Of a stretch of 64,000 nt of DNA, positions 9,085-18,196 are shown piece after piece. The stretch is from Oceanospirillales bacterium (lineage in GTDB: Bacteria > Pseudomonadota > Gammaproteobacteria > Pseudomonadales > Balneatricaceae): contig JAAEYW010000027.1 in the NCBI GenBank assembly GCA_018223185.1, positions 1-64,000 on the forward strand, in the 5' to 3' direction. Numbering within the stretch: the stretch's first letter is position 1; every line of letters starts with the position of its first letter. Position numbers and translations under genes: made by a program. The notes below the pieces were generated by a model that saw only the letters and a list, made by a program, of their open reading frames with translations, had not been told where the DNA came from and made no database searches.

Positions 9085-10992
9085 ATGAGCACAGAAACTC
9101 AGCAGGAAACTCTTGGCTTTCAAACCGAAGTGAAGCAGCTGCTTCACCTGATGATTCATTCTCTGTATTCAAATAAAGAGATCTTTCTTCGGGAGCTGAT
9201 CTCTAACGCTTCCGATGCAGCGGACAAACTGCGGTTTGAAGCACTCTCCAACGATGATCTTTATGAAGGTGATGGTGATCTGCGTATTCGCATCTCGTTT
9301 GATGAGAAAGCCAAAACCATCACTATTGATGATAACGGCATCGGTATGACCCGTCAGGATGTGATTGAGCACCTGGGTACGATTGCTAAGTCCGGCACCT
9401 CTCAGTTTCTCTCTCAACTGAGCGGCGACCAGAAAAAAGACTCTCAGCTGATCGGCCAGTTTGGTGTCGGCTTCTACTCTGCATTTATCGTGGCGAAAGA
9501 GGTGGAAGTGATTACCCGCCGTGCAGGTCAGCCAGCATCTGAAGGTGTGCACTGGGTGTCTCAGGGTGAAGGTGAGTTTACCGTAGGGGGCGTCGAAAAA
9601 GCGCAACGTGGTACAACCATTATTCTGCACCTTAAAGATGAAGAGCTGGAATTTGCTAACAGCTTCCGTCTGCGCAGCCTGGTACGTAAATACTCAGACC
9701 ATATCTCTCTGCCGGTTATCATGGAGAAAGAAGCAGCGCCTGTTGAAGAGGGCGAGGCGCCAGCGGCCCCTGAAGATGAAACGGTAAACTCTGCAACTGC
9801 GCTCTGGACCTGCTCTAAAAGCGACATCAGTGAAGATGAGTACAAAGAGTTCTACAAGCATGTGTCCCATGATTTCCAGGATCCTCTGAAATGGAGCCAT
9901 AACCGGGTCGAGGGGAAGCTGGATTACACCAGTCTTCTGTATGTGCCTGCGCACGCTCCGTATGATTTGTGGAATCGTGACACCCCGCGTGGACTGAAAC
10001 TCTACGTGCAGCGGGTGTTTATTATGGATGAGGCCGATCAGTTCCTGCCGATGTATCTGCGCTTTATTAAAGGTGTGGTGGATACCAATGATCTGTCCCT
10101 GAACGTTTCCCGTGAAATTCTGCAGAAAGATCCGGTGGTTGATAAGCTGAAAACTCAGCTGACTAAACGTGCACTGGATATGCTGGGTAAACTGGCTAAG
10201 AACGATCCAGAGCAATACGCTAAATTCTGGACAGAGTTTGGTGAAGTGCTGAAAGAGGGACCGGCTGAAGATCACGCCAACAAAGATACGATTCTCAAGC
10301 TGCTGCGGTTTGCCTCTACCAATAATGAATCTTCTGAACAGAGTGTATCGCTGGAGGATTATATTTCCCGGATGCAGGAAGGTCAGGAAAAGATCTACTA
10401 TGCGGTAGCTGACAACTACAACACCGCGAAGCACAGCCCGCATCTTGAGATCTTCCGTAAGAAGGGTATCGAAGTTCTGCTGATGTCAGACCGGGTTGAT
10501 GAGTGGCTGATGAGCCAGCTGTTCGACTTCGAGGGTAAATCATTCCAGGATGTCAGCAAGGGTGAGCTGGATCTGGGTGACACCGAGAACGAAGAGGAGA
10601 AGAAGGCTCAGGAAGAGACCGCCAAAGAGTTGCAAGGACTGGTTGAACGCCTCAAAAACAGTCTTGATGCTCAGGTCAGCGAAGTTCGCATTACTCATCG
10701 TCTCACAGACTCTCCTGCCTGTGTGGTTCTGGGAGCCTATGATATGGGTATACAGATGCGTAAGATCATGGAAGCGGCTGGTCAGGCAGTGCCTGAAAGC
10801 AAGCCGGTGTTCGAGATCAATCCTGAGCACCCTCTGATTAGCAAGCTGGACCATGAAACCGATGAAGAGCGTTTCGGTGAGCTGGCACTGGTAGTGTTTG
10901 AGCAGGCACAACTGGCCGCCGGTGGTCAGCTGGATGATCCTGCCGCCTATGTGGGCCGCCTGAACAAGCTGCTGCTTAATCTGATCAGTTAA
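9085..10992 (+). CDS. htpG: molecular chaperone HtpG (Hsp90)
   Basis: Cytosolic ATP-dependent Hsp90 chaperone of 635 residues, full length. The GHKL ATP-binding domain is intact: [25 protein letters not shown] and [14 protein letters not shown]. The middle domain has [19 protein letters not shown] and [10 protein letters not shown], and the C-terminal dimerisation domain [16 protein letters not shown]. As in bacterial HtpG there is no MEEVD tail. It is monocistronic with a strong terminator. I did not identify a sigma-32 promoter with confidence. Confidence 0.98.
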   Translation: MSTETQQETLGFQTEVKQLLHLMIHSLYSNKEIFLRELISNASDAADKLRFEALSNDDLYEGDGDLRIRISFDEKAKTITIDDNGIGMTRQDVIEHLGTIAKSGTSQFLSQLSGDQKKDSQLIGQFGVGFYSAFIVAKEVEVITRRAGQPASEGVHWVSQGEGEFTVGGVEKAQRGTTIILHLKDEELEFANSFRLRSLVRKYSDHISLPVIMEKEAAPVEEGEAPAAPEDETVNSATALWTCSKSDISEDEYKEFYKHVSHDFQDPLKWSHNRVEGKLDYTSLLYVPAHAPYDLWNRDTPRGLKLYVQRVFIMDEADQFLPMYLRFIKGVVDTNDLSLNVSREILQKDPVVDKLKTQLTKRALDMLGKLAKNDPEQYAKFWTEFGEVLKEGPAEDHANKDTILKLLRFASTNNESSEQSVSLEDYISRMQEGQEKIYYAVADNYNTAKHSPHLEIFRKKGIEVLLMSDRVDEWLMSQLFDFEGKSFQDVSKGELDLGDTENEEEKKAQEETAKELQGLVERLKNSLDAQVSEVRITHRLTDSPACVVLGAYDMGIQMRKIMEAAGQAVPESKPVFEINPEHPLISKLDHETDEERFGELALVVFEQAQLAAGGQLDDPAAYVGRLNKLLLNLIS

Positions 10993-11007
10993 TCTGATTG
11001 TGTTACT

Positions 11008-11034
11008 AAAGGCGACCACTGGTCGCCTTTTTTA
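11008..11034 (+). terminator. intrinsic terminator after htpG
   Basis: Perfect 7 bp stem GGCGACC/GGTCGCC with a 3-nt loop at 11011-11027, A-run before and T-run after. Confidence 0.93.
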
Positions 11035-11132
11035 TGTCTGGTACACTGATATAATCGGTTGAATACGCATTAGGAGATGATGCGGCATAACAACAATTAT
11101 ACTAATGGCGCAACGCCCGATCTGGATCTGAA

Positions 11133-12296
11133 ATGAGTGATGATATCGCGAATCTGCGAAAATTTGTGGCCCCGGAAATCGTCTTTGGGGCCGGTGCCAG
11201 AAAAACGGTAGCCAACTTTGCCCGCTCCTTTGGTGCCCGTAAAATTCTGCTGGTCTCTGATCCTGGCGTTCAGGCCGCAGGCTGGGTTACTGAGGTTGCT
11301 CAGGATCTGCAGATGGGCGGTTTTGAGTATGAACTTTTTACCGAGGTCTCCCCGAATCCCCGTGCTGAAGAGGTCATGAAAGGTGCTGCTATCTACACCG
11401 CCCAGGGGTGTAACCTGATAGTGGCCGTGGGCGGAGGTAGTCCGATGGACTGCGCGAAAGGGATCGGCATTGTGGCAACCCATAAGCGCCATATTCTTGA
11501 GTTTGAAGGGGTAGATACCATTGAGGTGGCTATCCCGCCGCTGATTTTTATTCCTACCACCGCTGGCACGTCAGCGGATGTTTCACAGTTTGCCATCATC
11601 TCCGATCAGCAGGAAAAGATGAAAATCTCCATTGTCAGCAAAGCGGTGGTGCCGGATGTTTCCCTGATCGACCCGGAAACAACCGTCACTATGGACCCGT
11701 TTCTGACCGCCTGTACCGGGGTGGATGCACTGGTGCATGCGATTGAAGCGTTTGTTTCCACTGGTTCCGGTCCGCTCACCGATATGCATGCACTGGATGC
11801 GATTAAACTGGTGAACGACAATCTGGTGGCGCTGGTGAAAGACCCCACCGATCTGAAACTGCGGGAGCAGGTGATGCTCGGCAGTATGAAGGCGGGTCTG
11901 GCGTTTTCAAATGCAATCCTGGGCGCTGTTCATGCAATGTCGCATAGTCTGGGGGGCTTTCTTGATCTGCCCCATGGGATGTGTAATGCGATGTTGCTGG
12001 AACACGTGATCGGTTTTAACTTTAAATCCGCGGAAGATAAGTTCCGTGTGGTTGCTGAAACCATGGGAATTGATACCCGGGGGATGGCTAACCAGATGGT
12101 GCATAAACGCTTACAGGAACGGGTGATACAGCTAAAGCATGATGTCGGTCTGGTTGACGGCCTTGCTTCACGGGGCGTTAATCTCAGCGATATACCGGTC
12201 CTCTCAGCCAAGGCGATTCAGGATCCCTGTATTCTGACGAATCCGCGTAAATCCAGTAAGCGGGATGTTGAGGTCGTCTATGAAGAAGCGCTCTGA
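11133..12296 (+). CDS. ercA: iron-containing alcohol dehydrogenase, ErcA-like
   Basis: Group III iron-dependent alcohol dehydrogenase fold of 387 residues. It has FGAGARKTVANFA at the N-terminus, the NAD-binding GGGSPMDCAKGIG, and TTAGTSADVSQFA. Metal-ligand histidines lie in the GAVHAMSHSLGGFLDLPHG region. In pseudomonads ErcA acts with ErcS-family sensor kinases in control of alcohol oxidation rather than as a main catabolic enzyme. That role is inferred here because the next gene, overlapping by 17 bases, is an ErcS/NahK-type hybrid kinase. The ercA symbol rests on this pairing and on overall similarity. Confidence 0.88.
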   Translation: MSDDIANLRKFVAPEIVFGAGARKTVANFARSFGARKILLVSDPGVQAAGWVTEVAQDLQMGGFEYELFTEVSPNPRAEEVMKGAAIYTAQGCNLIVAVGGGSPMDCAKGIGIVATHKRHILEFEGVDTIEVAIPPLIFIPTTAGTSADVSQFAIISDQQEKMKISIVSKAVVPDVSLIDPETTVTMDPFLTACTGVDALVHAIEAFVSTGSGPLTDMHALDAIKLVNDNLVALVKDPTDLKLREQVMLGSMKAGLAFSNAILGAVHAMSHSLGGFLDLPHGMCNAMLLEHVIGFNFKSAEDKFRVVAETMGIDTRGMANQMVHKRLQERVIQLKHDVGLVDGLASRGVNLSDIPVLSAKAIQDPCILTNPRKSSKRDVEVVYEEAL

Positions 12297-14043
12297 GGCT
12301 GAGCATTCTTCCAGTGACAAACTCACTGTAGAGCGTCTGATGGGGTTGGGTGGACAATCGGCCCGTAAGAGTCACTACCCTGAACTGGTTGCGAAGCTTG
12401 AAGAGCTGGAAGAGGAACGAAATCGATATAAGTCGATCTTTGAGCATGCCCAGCATGGTATTTTTCAGGCCCGTCTCGATAGCGGTCTGATTGCTGCGAA
12501 TCCGGCTCTGGCAAGAATTTGTGGCTATACAGACCCGCATCAACTCTGCAGCCGGGTTGATTCATTTGCCAGTGGTCTTTTGTTTGACGCTGAGGAATAC
12601 CCGCTTCTGCTGGAAAAACTGAAGCTGTACGGTAAGTTGTTTGGTTATGAAACGCGGTTGTTACGTCAGGATGGCAGTGCGGTTGATGTATCGTTAAATG
12701 TCCTCTTAAAGGATGATGACCAGGGTAGCCTGATGGAGGCGTTTGTTGCCGATATCACCGAACGTATGAAAGCTCAGGATAAGCTGAAGAAACTCAATGA
12801 AGAGCTTGAACAGCGGGTTGAGGATCGTACCCGTGAACTGGTCTCGCTTAATCAGAAGCTGGTCAGTGAAATCAGTGAGCGCAGTAGCATTGAGCAGGCG
12901 CTTAAAGTTGCCCGGGATGCTGCAGAACAGGCGAATAAGAGTAAAGATAAATACCTGGCGGCTGCCAGTCATGATCTTTTACAGCCCCTGAATGCTGCCC
13001 GGTTACTGGTGTCCACCCTGCAGGAGCGGGAGCTGGCAGAGGAAAATAATCATCTGGTCGAACGGATTCATATAGCACTGGAGGGGGCCGAAGAGCTATT
13101 GAGTGATCTTCTGGACATCTCCCGTCTGGATCAGAATGCGGTACAGCCTGATCTGACCAGTATCCCTCTGAGCTATCTGTTTCGTATGCTGCAGGTGGAG
13201 TTTCAACCGGTGGCAGAGCAACGATCAGTTTTACTGCATGTGCAGAGCAGTGGTCTTAATATTCGAAGTGATGCCCGTTTACTGATGCGTGTGCTGCGTA
13301 ATTTTCTCAGCAACGCCTTTCGTTATACTCCTGCTGGGAAGGTTCTGTTGGGCGCCCGGCGTCGTGGAGCCCATCTTGAGCTACAGGTTTGGGATACCGG
13401 CCCCGGGATACCGGAGGACAAACTTGAAGATATCTTCAGAGAGTTTCAGCAGATCGATCATCAGTATCAGACCGGTCGCAAAGGTGTCGGGCTGGGACTG
13501 GCGATTGTTGAGCGGATTGCCGGAATGCTGGAGCACCCGATCAGCGTCAGCTCGAAACCGGGCAAAGGGACGATGTTCAGTGTATTGGTGCCTATCAGCA
13601 CTGACCCGGTTCAGCCGATGTTGCAACCGCAGCAGATGCCACAGCAGGATCTGAGTGGCCGGCCTGTTCTGGTGATTGATAATGAGCAGGATATTCTGGT
13701 GAGTATGAAGGCATTGCTGGAGCAGTGGGACTGTGAGGTCTGTGTTGCCATCGATCCGGCTGAGGCGATAGAAAACTATCTGAGCAAAGGGGTAGAACCG
13801 CAACTGATTCTGGCGGATTTTCATCTGAATAATAATGCTACAGGTGTCGAAGCGATTGATCAGGTGCGTCAGTATGCCGGTTATGATATTCCCGCCGCTA
13901 TTATTACCGCAGACCGCTCGCCTGAGGGCCGAAAACTGTTTCGTGAACGGCAGCTGCCGGTGCTGAATAAACCGGTTAAACCAGGCAAGCTGCGGGCCTT
14001 AATCAGCCATCTGCTGCATCCGCCCCAGAAAATCGGAGGGTAA
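12280..14043 (+). CDS. NahK/ErcS-family hybrid sensor histidine kinase/response regulator
   Basis: Cytoplasmic hybrid kinase of about 587 residues. Order: N-terminal helix, PAS (about 45-165, FEHAQHGIFQARLDSGLI), coiled coil (LNEELEQRVEDRTRELV), HisKA with phosphoacceptor in AASHDLLQPLNAARLL, then HATPase. The HATPase has N box RNFLSNAFRYTP, DTGPGIP and GVGLGLAIVERI. A C-terminal receiver (about 465-575) has the acidic pair in VIDNEQD, phosphoacceptor Asp in LILADFHL, and Lys in LNKPVKP. The start lies inside the ercA 3' end, indicating coupling. Relatives feed phosphotransfer networks; the partner is not in this window. Confidence 0.92.
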   Translation: MKKRSEAEHSSSDKLTVERLMGLGGQSARKSHYPELVAKLEELEEERNRYKSIFEHAQHGIFQARLDSGLIAANPALARICGYTDPHQLCSRVDSFASGLLFDAEEYPLLLEKLKLYGKLFGYETRLLRQDGSAVDVSLNVLLKDDDQGSLMEAFVADITERMKAQDKLKKLNEELEQRVEDRTRELVSLNQKLVSEISERSSIEQALKVARDAAEQANKSKDKYLAAASHDLLQPLNAARLLVSTLQERELAEENNHLVERIHIALEGAEELLSDLLDISRLDQNAVQPDLTSIPLSYLFRMLQVEFQPVAEQRSVLLHVQSSGLNIRSDARLLMRVLRNFLSNAFRYTPAGKVLLGARRRGAHLELQVWDTGPGIPEDKLEDIFREFQQIDHQYQTGRKGVGLGLAIVERIAGMLEHPISVSSKPGKGTMFSVLVPISTDPVQPMLQPQQMPQQDLSGRPVLVIDNEQDILVSMKALLEQWDCEVCVAIDPAEAIENYLSKGVEPQLILADFHLNNNATGVEAIDQVRQYAGYDIPAAIITADRSPEGRKLFRERQLPVLNKPVKPGKLRALISHLLHPPQKIGG

Positions 14044-14049
14044 CTACAG

Positions 14050-14193
14050 ATGCATAGCGATCAGTTGTAACAGTATCGCGAAGCGCTGAAGCAGGTGTTC
14101 CCGGATTCAGATGTACAGGTGGGGGAAACAGCCTGGTTACCTGCCTCACATTGTGCCTTATTTTATTCCGGTATAGTCTGTACGGTTGACTGA
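14050..14193 (+). pseudogene. short broken reading frame downstream of the hybrid kinase
   Basis: An ATG nine bases after the kinase stop opens a 6-codon frame ending in TAA, and the same frame then continues for 40 further codons to TGA. The continuation reads like protein (QYREALKQVFPDSDVQVGE, then TAWLPASHCALFYSG). One in-frame stop therefore separates a start from a plausible C-terminal part. I do not recognise the family. It could be the decayed third gene of the ercA operon or a chance open frame. Confidence 0.4.
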
Positions 14194-14199
14194 CCGCTT

Positions 14200-15054
14200 T
14201 CACATCGCTATCGCGTTAACCCTGTCCTTAATCTGCATACTGGCACCGGCGACAACCAGACCTATATAGATTAACGCGGGGGCCTCTATCCGGTTAAGGT
14301 CAATCGCTTCTGTCATCTGGCTCAGGGTTGTTTCAACAGCGCGCTGTTCTTTATGAGTGCCATTTTCAACGATCAGTACCGGGTGGCTGGCAGGTAGGCC
14401 TGCCTGAATCAGTTCGGCGCTGATCATCGTGGCTTTGGATACGCCCATATAAAACACCAGGGTTTCGTCGGTTCTTGCCAGATTGCTCCAGTCTATCTTA
14501 CGGGTTTCGCTGAACTGGGCTGTTATTAATCTCAGGCGGGTCGATTTTCCCCGTTCGGTCAGCGGGAACCCGAGACTGGCTGCGCAACCGGAGGCTGCGG
14601 TAATACCCGGCACAATACTGTAGGGGATATTGTCAGAGCGGAGTGCATCCAGCTCCTCACCCAGACGTCCGAATACCAGTGGATCCCCACCTTTAAGACG
14701 CACCACATGCTTGCCTTCCAATGCGAGTCGCACCAGGATGGTGCATATTTCATCCTGACTTGCACTGTGATCGCCCTTGCGTTTACCGACATAGATCAGC
14801 TCAGGCTGCCCTGTTATACCCTCCAGTAACTCGCGGCTGACCAGTGCGTCATACACGATGGTGTCTGCTTCATTGATCAGTCGCCAGGCTTTCAGGGTTA
14901 ATAGTTCAGGGTCTCCGGGGCCTGCGCCAACCAGATCTACCCGCCCCATTGGTGCAGGTCTAGGGCTGCTGTGAAGCTTGAATATCCTGCTACTGATCCC
15001 GTCTCTGTTACCGATCCACTCACGCAGGTAGCGCATATAATCCAGACTTAACAT
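14200..15054 (-). CDS. cobA: uroporphyrinogen-III C-methyltransferase
   Basis: SUMT makes precorrin-2 from uroporphyrinogen III using two SAM molecules, feeding siroheme or cobalamin synthesis. Landmarks are VDLVGAGPGDPELLTLKA (SAM site), DTIVYDALVS, GKRKGDHSASQDEI, HVVRLKGGDPLVFGRLGEE and PGITAASGCAA. The 284 residues exceed the roughly 250-residue core because of a 35-residue N-terminal extension. It stands alone and divergent from a NIT-ANTAR regulator, and an intrinsic terminator lies between its probable promoter and its start. This suggests it supplies siroheme for assimilatory nitrite reductase. Confidence 0.95.
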   Translation of the reverse strand: MLSLDYMRYLREWIGNRDGISSRIFKLHSSPRPAPMGRVDLVGAGPGDPELLTLKAWRLINEADTIVYDALVSRELLEGITGQPELIYVGKRKGDHSASQDEICTILVRLALEGKHVVRLKGGDPLVFGRLGEELDALRSDNIPYSIVPGITAASGCAASLGFPLTERGKSTRLRLITAQFSETRKIDWSNLARTDETLVFYMGVSKATMISAELIQAGLPASHPVLIVENGTHKEQRAVETTLSQMTEAIDLNRIEAPALIYIGLVVAGASMQIKDRVNAIAM

Positions 15055-15079
15055 GTTTATTCACTCCATTCGATGAACC

Positions 15080-15113
15080 AAAAAAAAGCCCAAAGCTCAT
15101 CCGAGCTTTGGGC
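15080..15113 (-). terminator. leader terminator (attenuator) upstream of cobA
   Basis: On the minus strand an 11 bp stem GCCCAAAGCTC/GAGCTTTGGGC with a 4-nt loop is followed by eight T residues, 26 bases before the cobA ATG. No minus-strand gene lies immediately upstream, because nasR is divergent. The terminator therefore sits inside the cobA leader, as expected for antitermination control. Confidence 0.85.
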
Positions 15114-15262
15114 TTCATTACCCGACGAAAACGATTTCGTCATCTGTTGTTTCAAGTGTTAATTGCAAAGAATAAAGCAAGGAATATGCCTGATCTGTTC
15201 AGGCATCACATGCCGACAGGAGTGGCACTGTACTTGCTGTACTTACTAGTCTGGTGCTAGTG
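15114..15262 (-). promoter_or_regulatory. candidate ANTAR antitermination leader of cobA
   Basis: Upstream of the leader terminator the minus strand can fold successive hairpins. One is ACTAG/CTAGT with a 7-nt loop (15245-15261), one ATGCCTGA/TCAGGCAT with a 5-nt loop (15186-15206), and one GACGAAA/TTTCGTC (15124-15141). ANTAR proteins bind paired short hairpins just before a terminator, and the divergent gene encodes a NIT-ANTAR protein. The exact two-hexaloop motif is not proven here. Confidence 0.55.
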
Positions 15263-15297
15263 CATATAACTTAACTGTCAGGTAAACCCTTAAACCG

Positions 15298-16539
15298 ATG
15301 AAAGACACCCGCGTTTCCCCCGAATCTTTTTTTCTGGCTGCCAAACAGTCCGAAATCAACACCATCACTGAACTGAAATCGATGCTCGGATGGGTGACTC
15401 TGATCTGTGAGTTTATCCATCAGCTGCAGCGCGAACGGGGCCTTTCAAACAGGCTGTTAGTGGGGGGGGGCGAAAAAACCAGACAGCAGCGGATTGAACA
15501 GTTGCAACAGACAGACCGGGCCTGGGAAGCAATGAATGATGGGCTGGCGATTGTTCACCAAACAGCAGGTGAATGCACCGTGAGTGCCAAGTTGCTCAAC
15601 CTGATTGCATCTGCTCTACTGGCATTAGAGGGGCTGGAAGCCCTGCGTGCCGATGTTGAGAAAGACCGGTTGCAACCGGTTGACGCAACGGCATGTTACA
15701 GCCGGCTGATCGACAACCTGTTACTGATAGTTTTTGAAGTGGCCGACCATGCCACCGACCCGGATGTGACACAGGGGCTTAGCACGCTGTTTCACTTGAT
15801 TCAGGCGAAGGAACTGGCAGGTCAGGAGAGGGCCTGGACCGTTGTTGGGTTTGCCCGGGGAGGCTTCTCAGACAGACTGTGTCAGCGGCTTGAAAGGGTG
15901 AATCAGCAACAGATTGAAATTTTCAGAGGCTTTCAGCAAACTGCGGGCACCGAACTGATTGCAGCACTGGAAAGGATTGAGAAAAGTGACCTGATAGCCG
16001 ACTTTAAACAGATGAGAGCGCTGAGAGATAAGCTCTGTGATGGTCAACAGGTGAATCCTGAACTGGCCGATACCTGGTATGAGAAAGCCACACTGTATAT
16101 TGACCAGCTGCATGGATTGGAGATCGAGGCAACCAGGCAAATTTTAACACTCTGCGACAACCGGGTGGATCTTGCCAAGCGCAACCGGTCCGTAGCGCAG
16201 GACCAGATAGCGCAACTGACCAGCTTTAAGAACGATTCAGAGGAGCCGCTTGGCAGTGGCTTACTCAATGCGGCTAATCCGTCACACCCGATACAGGCGC
16301 TTATTTTAGAGCAGCGTAAGCAGATTCAGGCGTTAACAACTGATCTGCAACAAGCCAAAGAGGCACTTGAAGCGAGAAAGCTGGTCGAGAGAGCTAAGGC
16401 GATTCTTAAAGAAAACCTGAATCTGGATGATGAGGAGGCCTATCGTACGCTACAGAAAAGCGCGATGGATCAGAACCAGCCGATTCAGCAGATTGCACTG
16501 AAAGTTATTGATGCATTTAAGAAAACGACTCTCCGCTGA
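15298..16539 (+). CDS. nasR: NIT-ANTAR nitrate-responsive antiterminator (NasR-like)
   Basis: Predicted nitrate/nitrite-binding RNA antiterminator of 413 residues. The all-helical NIT domain (about 35-300) includes LICEFIHQLQRERGLSNRLL and the LIQAKELAGQERAWTVVGF segment. The C-terminal ANTAR domain (about 340-405) has the signature LVERAKAILKENLNLDDEEA then RTLQKSAMDQNQPIQQIA. Klebsiella NasR binds nitrate and frees nas-operon transcription at a leader terminator. Here the matching leader is on the divergent cobA side. No nitrate reductase or transporter genes lie in this window. Confidence 0.9.
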   Translation: MKDTRVSPESFFLAAKQSEINTITELKSMLGWVTLICEFIHQLQRERGLSNRLLVGGGEKTRQQRIEQLQQTDRAWEAMNDGLAIVHQTAGECTVSAKLLNLIASALLALEGLEALRADVEKDRLQPVDATACYSRLIDNLLLIVFEVADHATDPDVTQGLSTLFHLIQAKELAGQERAWTVVGFARGGFSDRLCQRLERVNQQQIEIFRGFQQTAGTELIAALERIEKSDLIADFKQMRALRDKLCDGQQVNPELADTWYEKATLYIDQLHGLEIEATRQILTLCDNRVDLAKRNRSVAQDQIAQLTSFKNDSEEPLGSGLLNAANPSHPIQALILEQRKQIQALTTDLQQAKEALEARKLVERAKAILKENLNLDDEEAYRTLQKSAMDQNQPIQQIALKVIDAFKKTTLR

Positions 16540-16697
16540 ACTTGTGTTGCCGGGCTTGTTTTTCCGAGCTTATGTTTTTGAGCTTATCTTTCTTGTATTG
16601 AAATCTGGATCCCAGGCCGCTCAGACAGTCTCATCGGTTGAACGGTCCGGCGTATTTTGTTGCAGCTGAGAGCGCAGTTCTGCCTGATCACTATTCT

Positions 16698-18026
16698 TTA
16701 GCGGATTCCCATCGCTTCCATCAGAAAAATAAACCCGCAGCCCACCGCGATCATCACCAGATTATAGGGGAGCTGATTGCGGATGATCTCTGAGTCCGTC
16801 GCTATAAAGCGGGACTTCATTATAAAGTTCAGGCCGCTGAAGGTGCTGCCGGACATCGCCAGAGCCGTTCCCAGAATGTAGCTGATCGCCATCAGGTTAG
16901 GCGTGGTGGTGATATCCGCCAGCAGACCCGCAAAGATAGCCACTAGTGCCAGTTGATGAATGCCCAGATAAGCAAGACCAACGATCATCATCAGCACCAG
17001 AGAGGCTACTCCGGCATTAGTTTGGGTAAACGGCAGACTGATCAGGCCGGCACCGATGCAGGCTTTAACCCCGGCGGCCAGAACCCCGGCACTCATAAAC
17101 AGGGTGATCTCTGCACGGCTTTCAGAGAGTTTCTCGCTAACATGTTGAGAGACTTTGTTTGCGGATTGGGCGATGCCCGTACGCAGCGTCAGCAGGGCAA
17201 CAGGGACCGCAATAGAGAGCAGAGATACCAGAAACACCGTTGGCAGCTCAGGCTGCTGCCAGCTGAGCAGCAGAATCATCCCGATCAGGACAAAGGGCAT
17301 GGCCAGGGTTTCTCTTTTCAGGGGGTATCCCGCATAGCTTTGCAGAGCGGTGGTTACCCGGAAACGGGCTTCGATGATACTAAGCAACAGGCCGGTGACC
17401 GCAATGGCGATAGAAAAAGGGTAGACCCGGGACAGTTCAACACCGGGAACCTGTTCCAGCACCAGTGGCAAAAGACTGAGAAAGGGAGACCAGAGAACCG
17501 CCATACCAAAGCCCCGGCTGAGCACCAGTTGCGAGAGCTGATCGATGCCCTCCTTTTTTTTAATCTGATCACCGACAACGATGACCGAAGAAAAGTTCGC
17601 CACCGATGAGAACAGGTGCATGCCCAGCAGCGTGGTAATAAAACTGCGGATGCCGGGTTTACTGACATCGCAGCCAACCTGACTGGCCATCCCTATAAAA
17701 CTGATGGCAGTCAGCAGCATCGCCAGTTTCAGGTGCTCGCCGAACAGAGTTTGCAGGGTAATCCCTGACCCCTGGCTCCAGGCCAGGATCGCTGCCGCCA
17801 CACCGGCGGTAAACAGAATAATGATCTGTTTACGCTGTTTCGGTTTAAGACGGGGAGCTTCAATCACGATGTAGAGCCATGCCAGCAGGGTAGCGACTCC
17901 GGCCAGTCCCAGCGGAACGACTATATTCAGCAATGTCAGCAGACACATCGTTAAAACAATTAAACCTGCGATACGCGCGCCAGGCCAGCGGTTGCTTATA
18001 TTTGTGCTGATACTATTGGTTGTCAT
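16698..18026 (-). CDS. polytopic inner-membrane protein, probable transporter
   Basis: Very hydrophobic protein of 442 residues with about eleven or twelve predicted membrane segments, for example ARIAGLIVLTMCLLTLLNIV at the N-terminus and YNLVMIAVGCGFIFLMEAMG at the end. There is a charged central loop near residue 300. I cannot place it in a named family with confidence; the layout is that of an ion-transporter-type permease. It is divergent from hpaH, and a 16 bp operator candidate lies between them. A role in aromatic-acid uptake or a related process is therefore a context-based guess only. Confidence 0.7.
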   Translation of the reverse strand: MTTNSISTNISNRWPGARIAGLIVLTMCLLTLLNIVVPLGLAGVATLLAWLYIVIEAPRLKPKQRKQIIILFTAGVAAAILAWSQGSGITLQTLFGEHLKLAMLLTAISFIGMASQVGCDVSKPGIRSFITTLLGMHLFSSVANFSSVIVVGDQIKKKEGIDQLSQLVLSRGFGMAVLWSPFLSLLPLVLEQVPGVELSRVYPFSIAIAVTGLLLSIIEARFRVTTALQSYAGYPLKRETLAMPFVLIGMILLLSWQQPELPTVFLVSLLSIAVPVALLTLRTGIAQSANKVSQHVSEKLSESRAEITLFMSAGVLAAGVKACIGAGLISLPFTQTNAGVASLVLMMIVGLAYLGIHQLALVAIFAGLLADITTTPNLMAISYILGTALAMSGSTFSGLNFIMKSRFIATDSEIIRNQLPYNLVMIAVGCGFIFLMEAMGIR

Positions 18027-18056
18027 CTGGCGGCCTGTAAATAAAAACTGGAAATT

Positions 18057-18072
18057 ACTTAATATATTAATT
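18057..18072. promoter_or_regulatory. candidate HpaR-type operator between the transporter and hpaH
   Basis: Palindromic 16-mer ACTTAATATATTAATT in the divergent intergenic region. Exactly the same 16 bases occur inverted at 39097-39112 upstream of the LuxR gene, and related sites lie upstream of other genes in the window. Size and symmetry fit a MarR-family dimer site, and an HpaR-like regulator is encoded at 41079-41501. Confidence 0.5.
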
Positions 18073-18161
18073 ATATTATTGGCATATGTTAGCGTTTACC
18101 GGTTGATAGGTAAACGGCTAGGAATGAAAGAACGCTATTTTTAAGCTTCACTTTTTGGGTT

Positions 18162-18178
18162 GCTAGCTCAGCGCTAGC
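18162..18178. repeat. paired GCTAGC palindromes in the hpaH leader
   Basis: Two copies of the 6-base palindrome GCTAGC at 18162-18167 and 18173-18178, just before the hpaH ribosome site (GGACGGAAGG). They could be a hairpin or a binding site; function is unknown. Confidence 0.35.
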
Positions 18179-18196
18179 CAGGACGGAAGGTCAGAT

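Noticed and set aside
9694-10443. 249-codon minus-strand frame inside htpG.
   Set aside because: Antisense shadow of the highly conserved htpG reading frame.
16953-17609. 218-codon plus-strand frame inside the transporter gene.
   Set aside because: Gln/Arg/Gly-rich antisense translation of a membrane protein gene; shadow frame.
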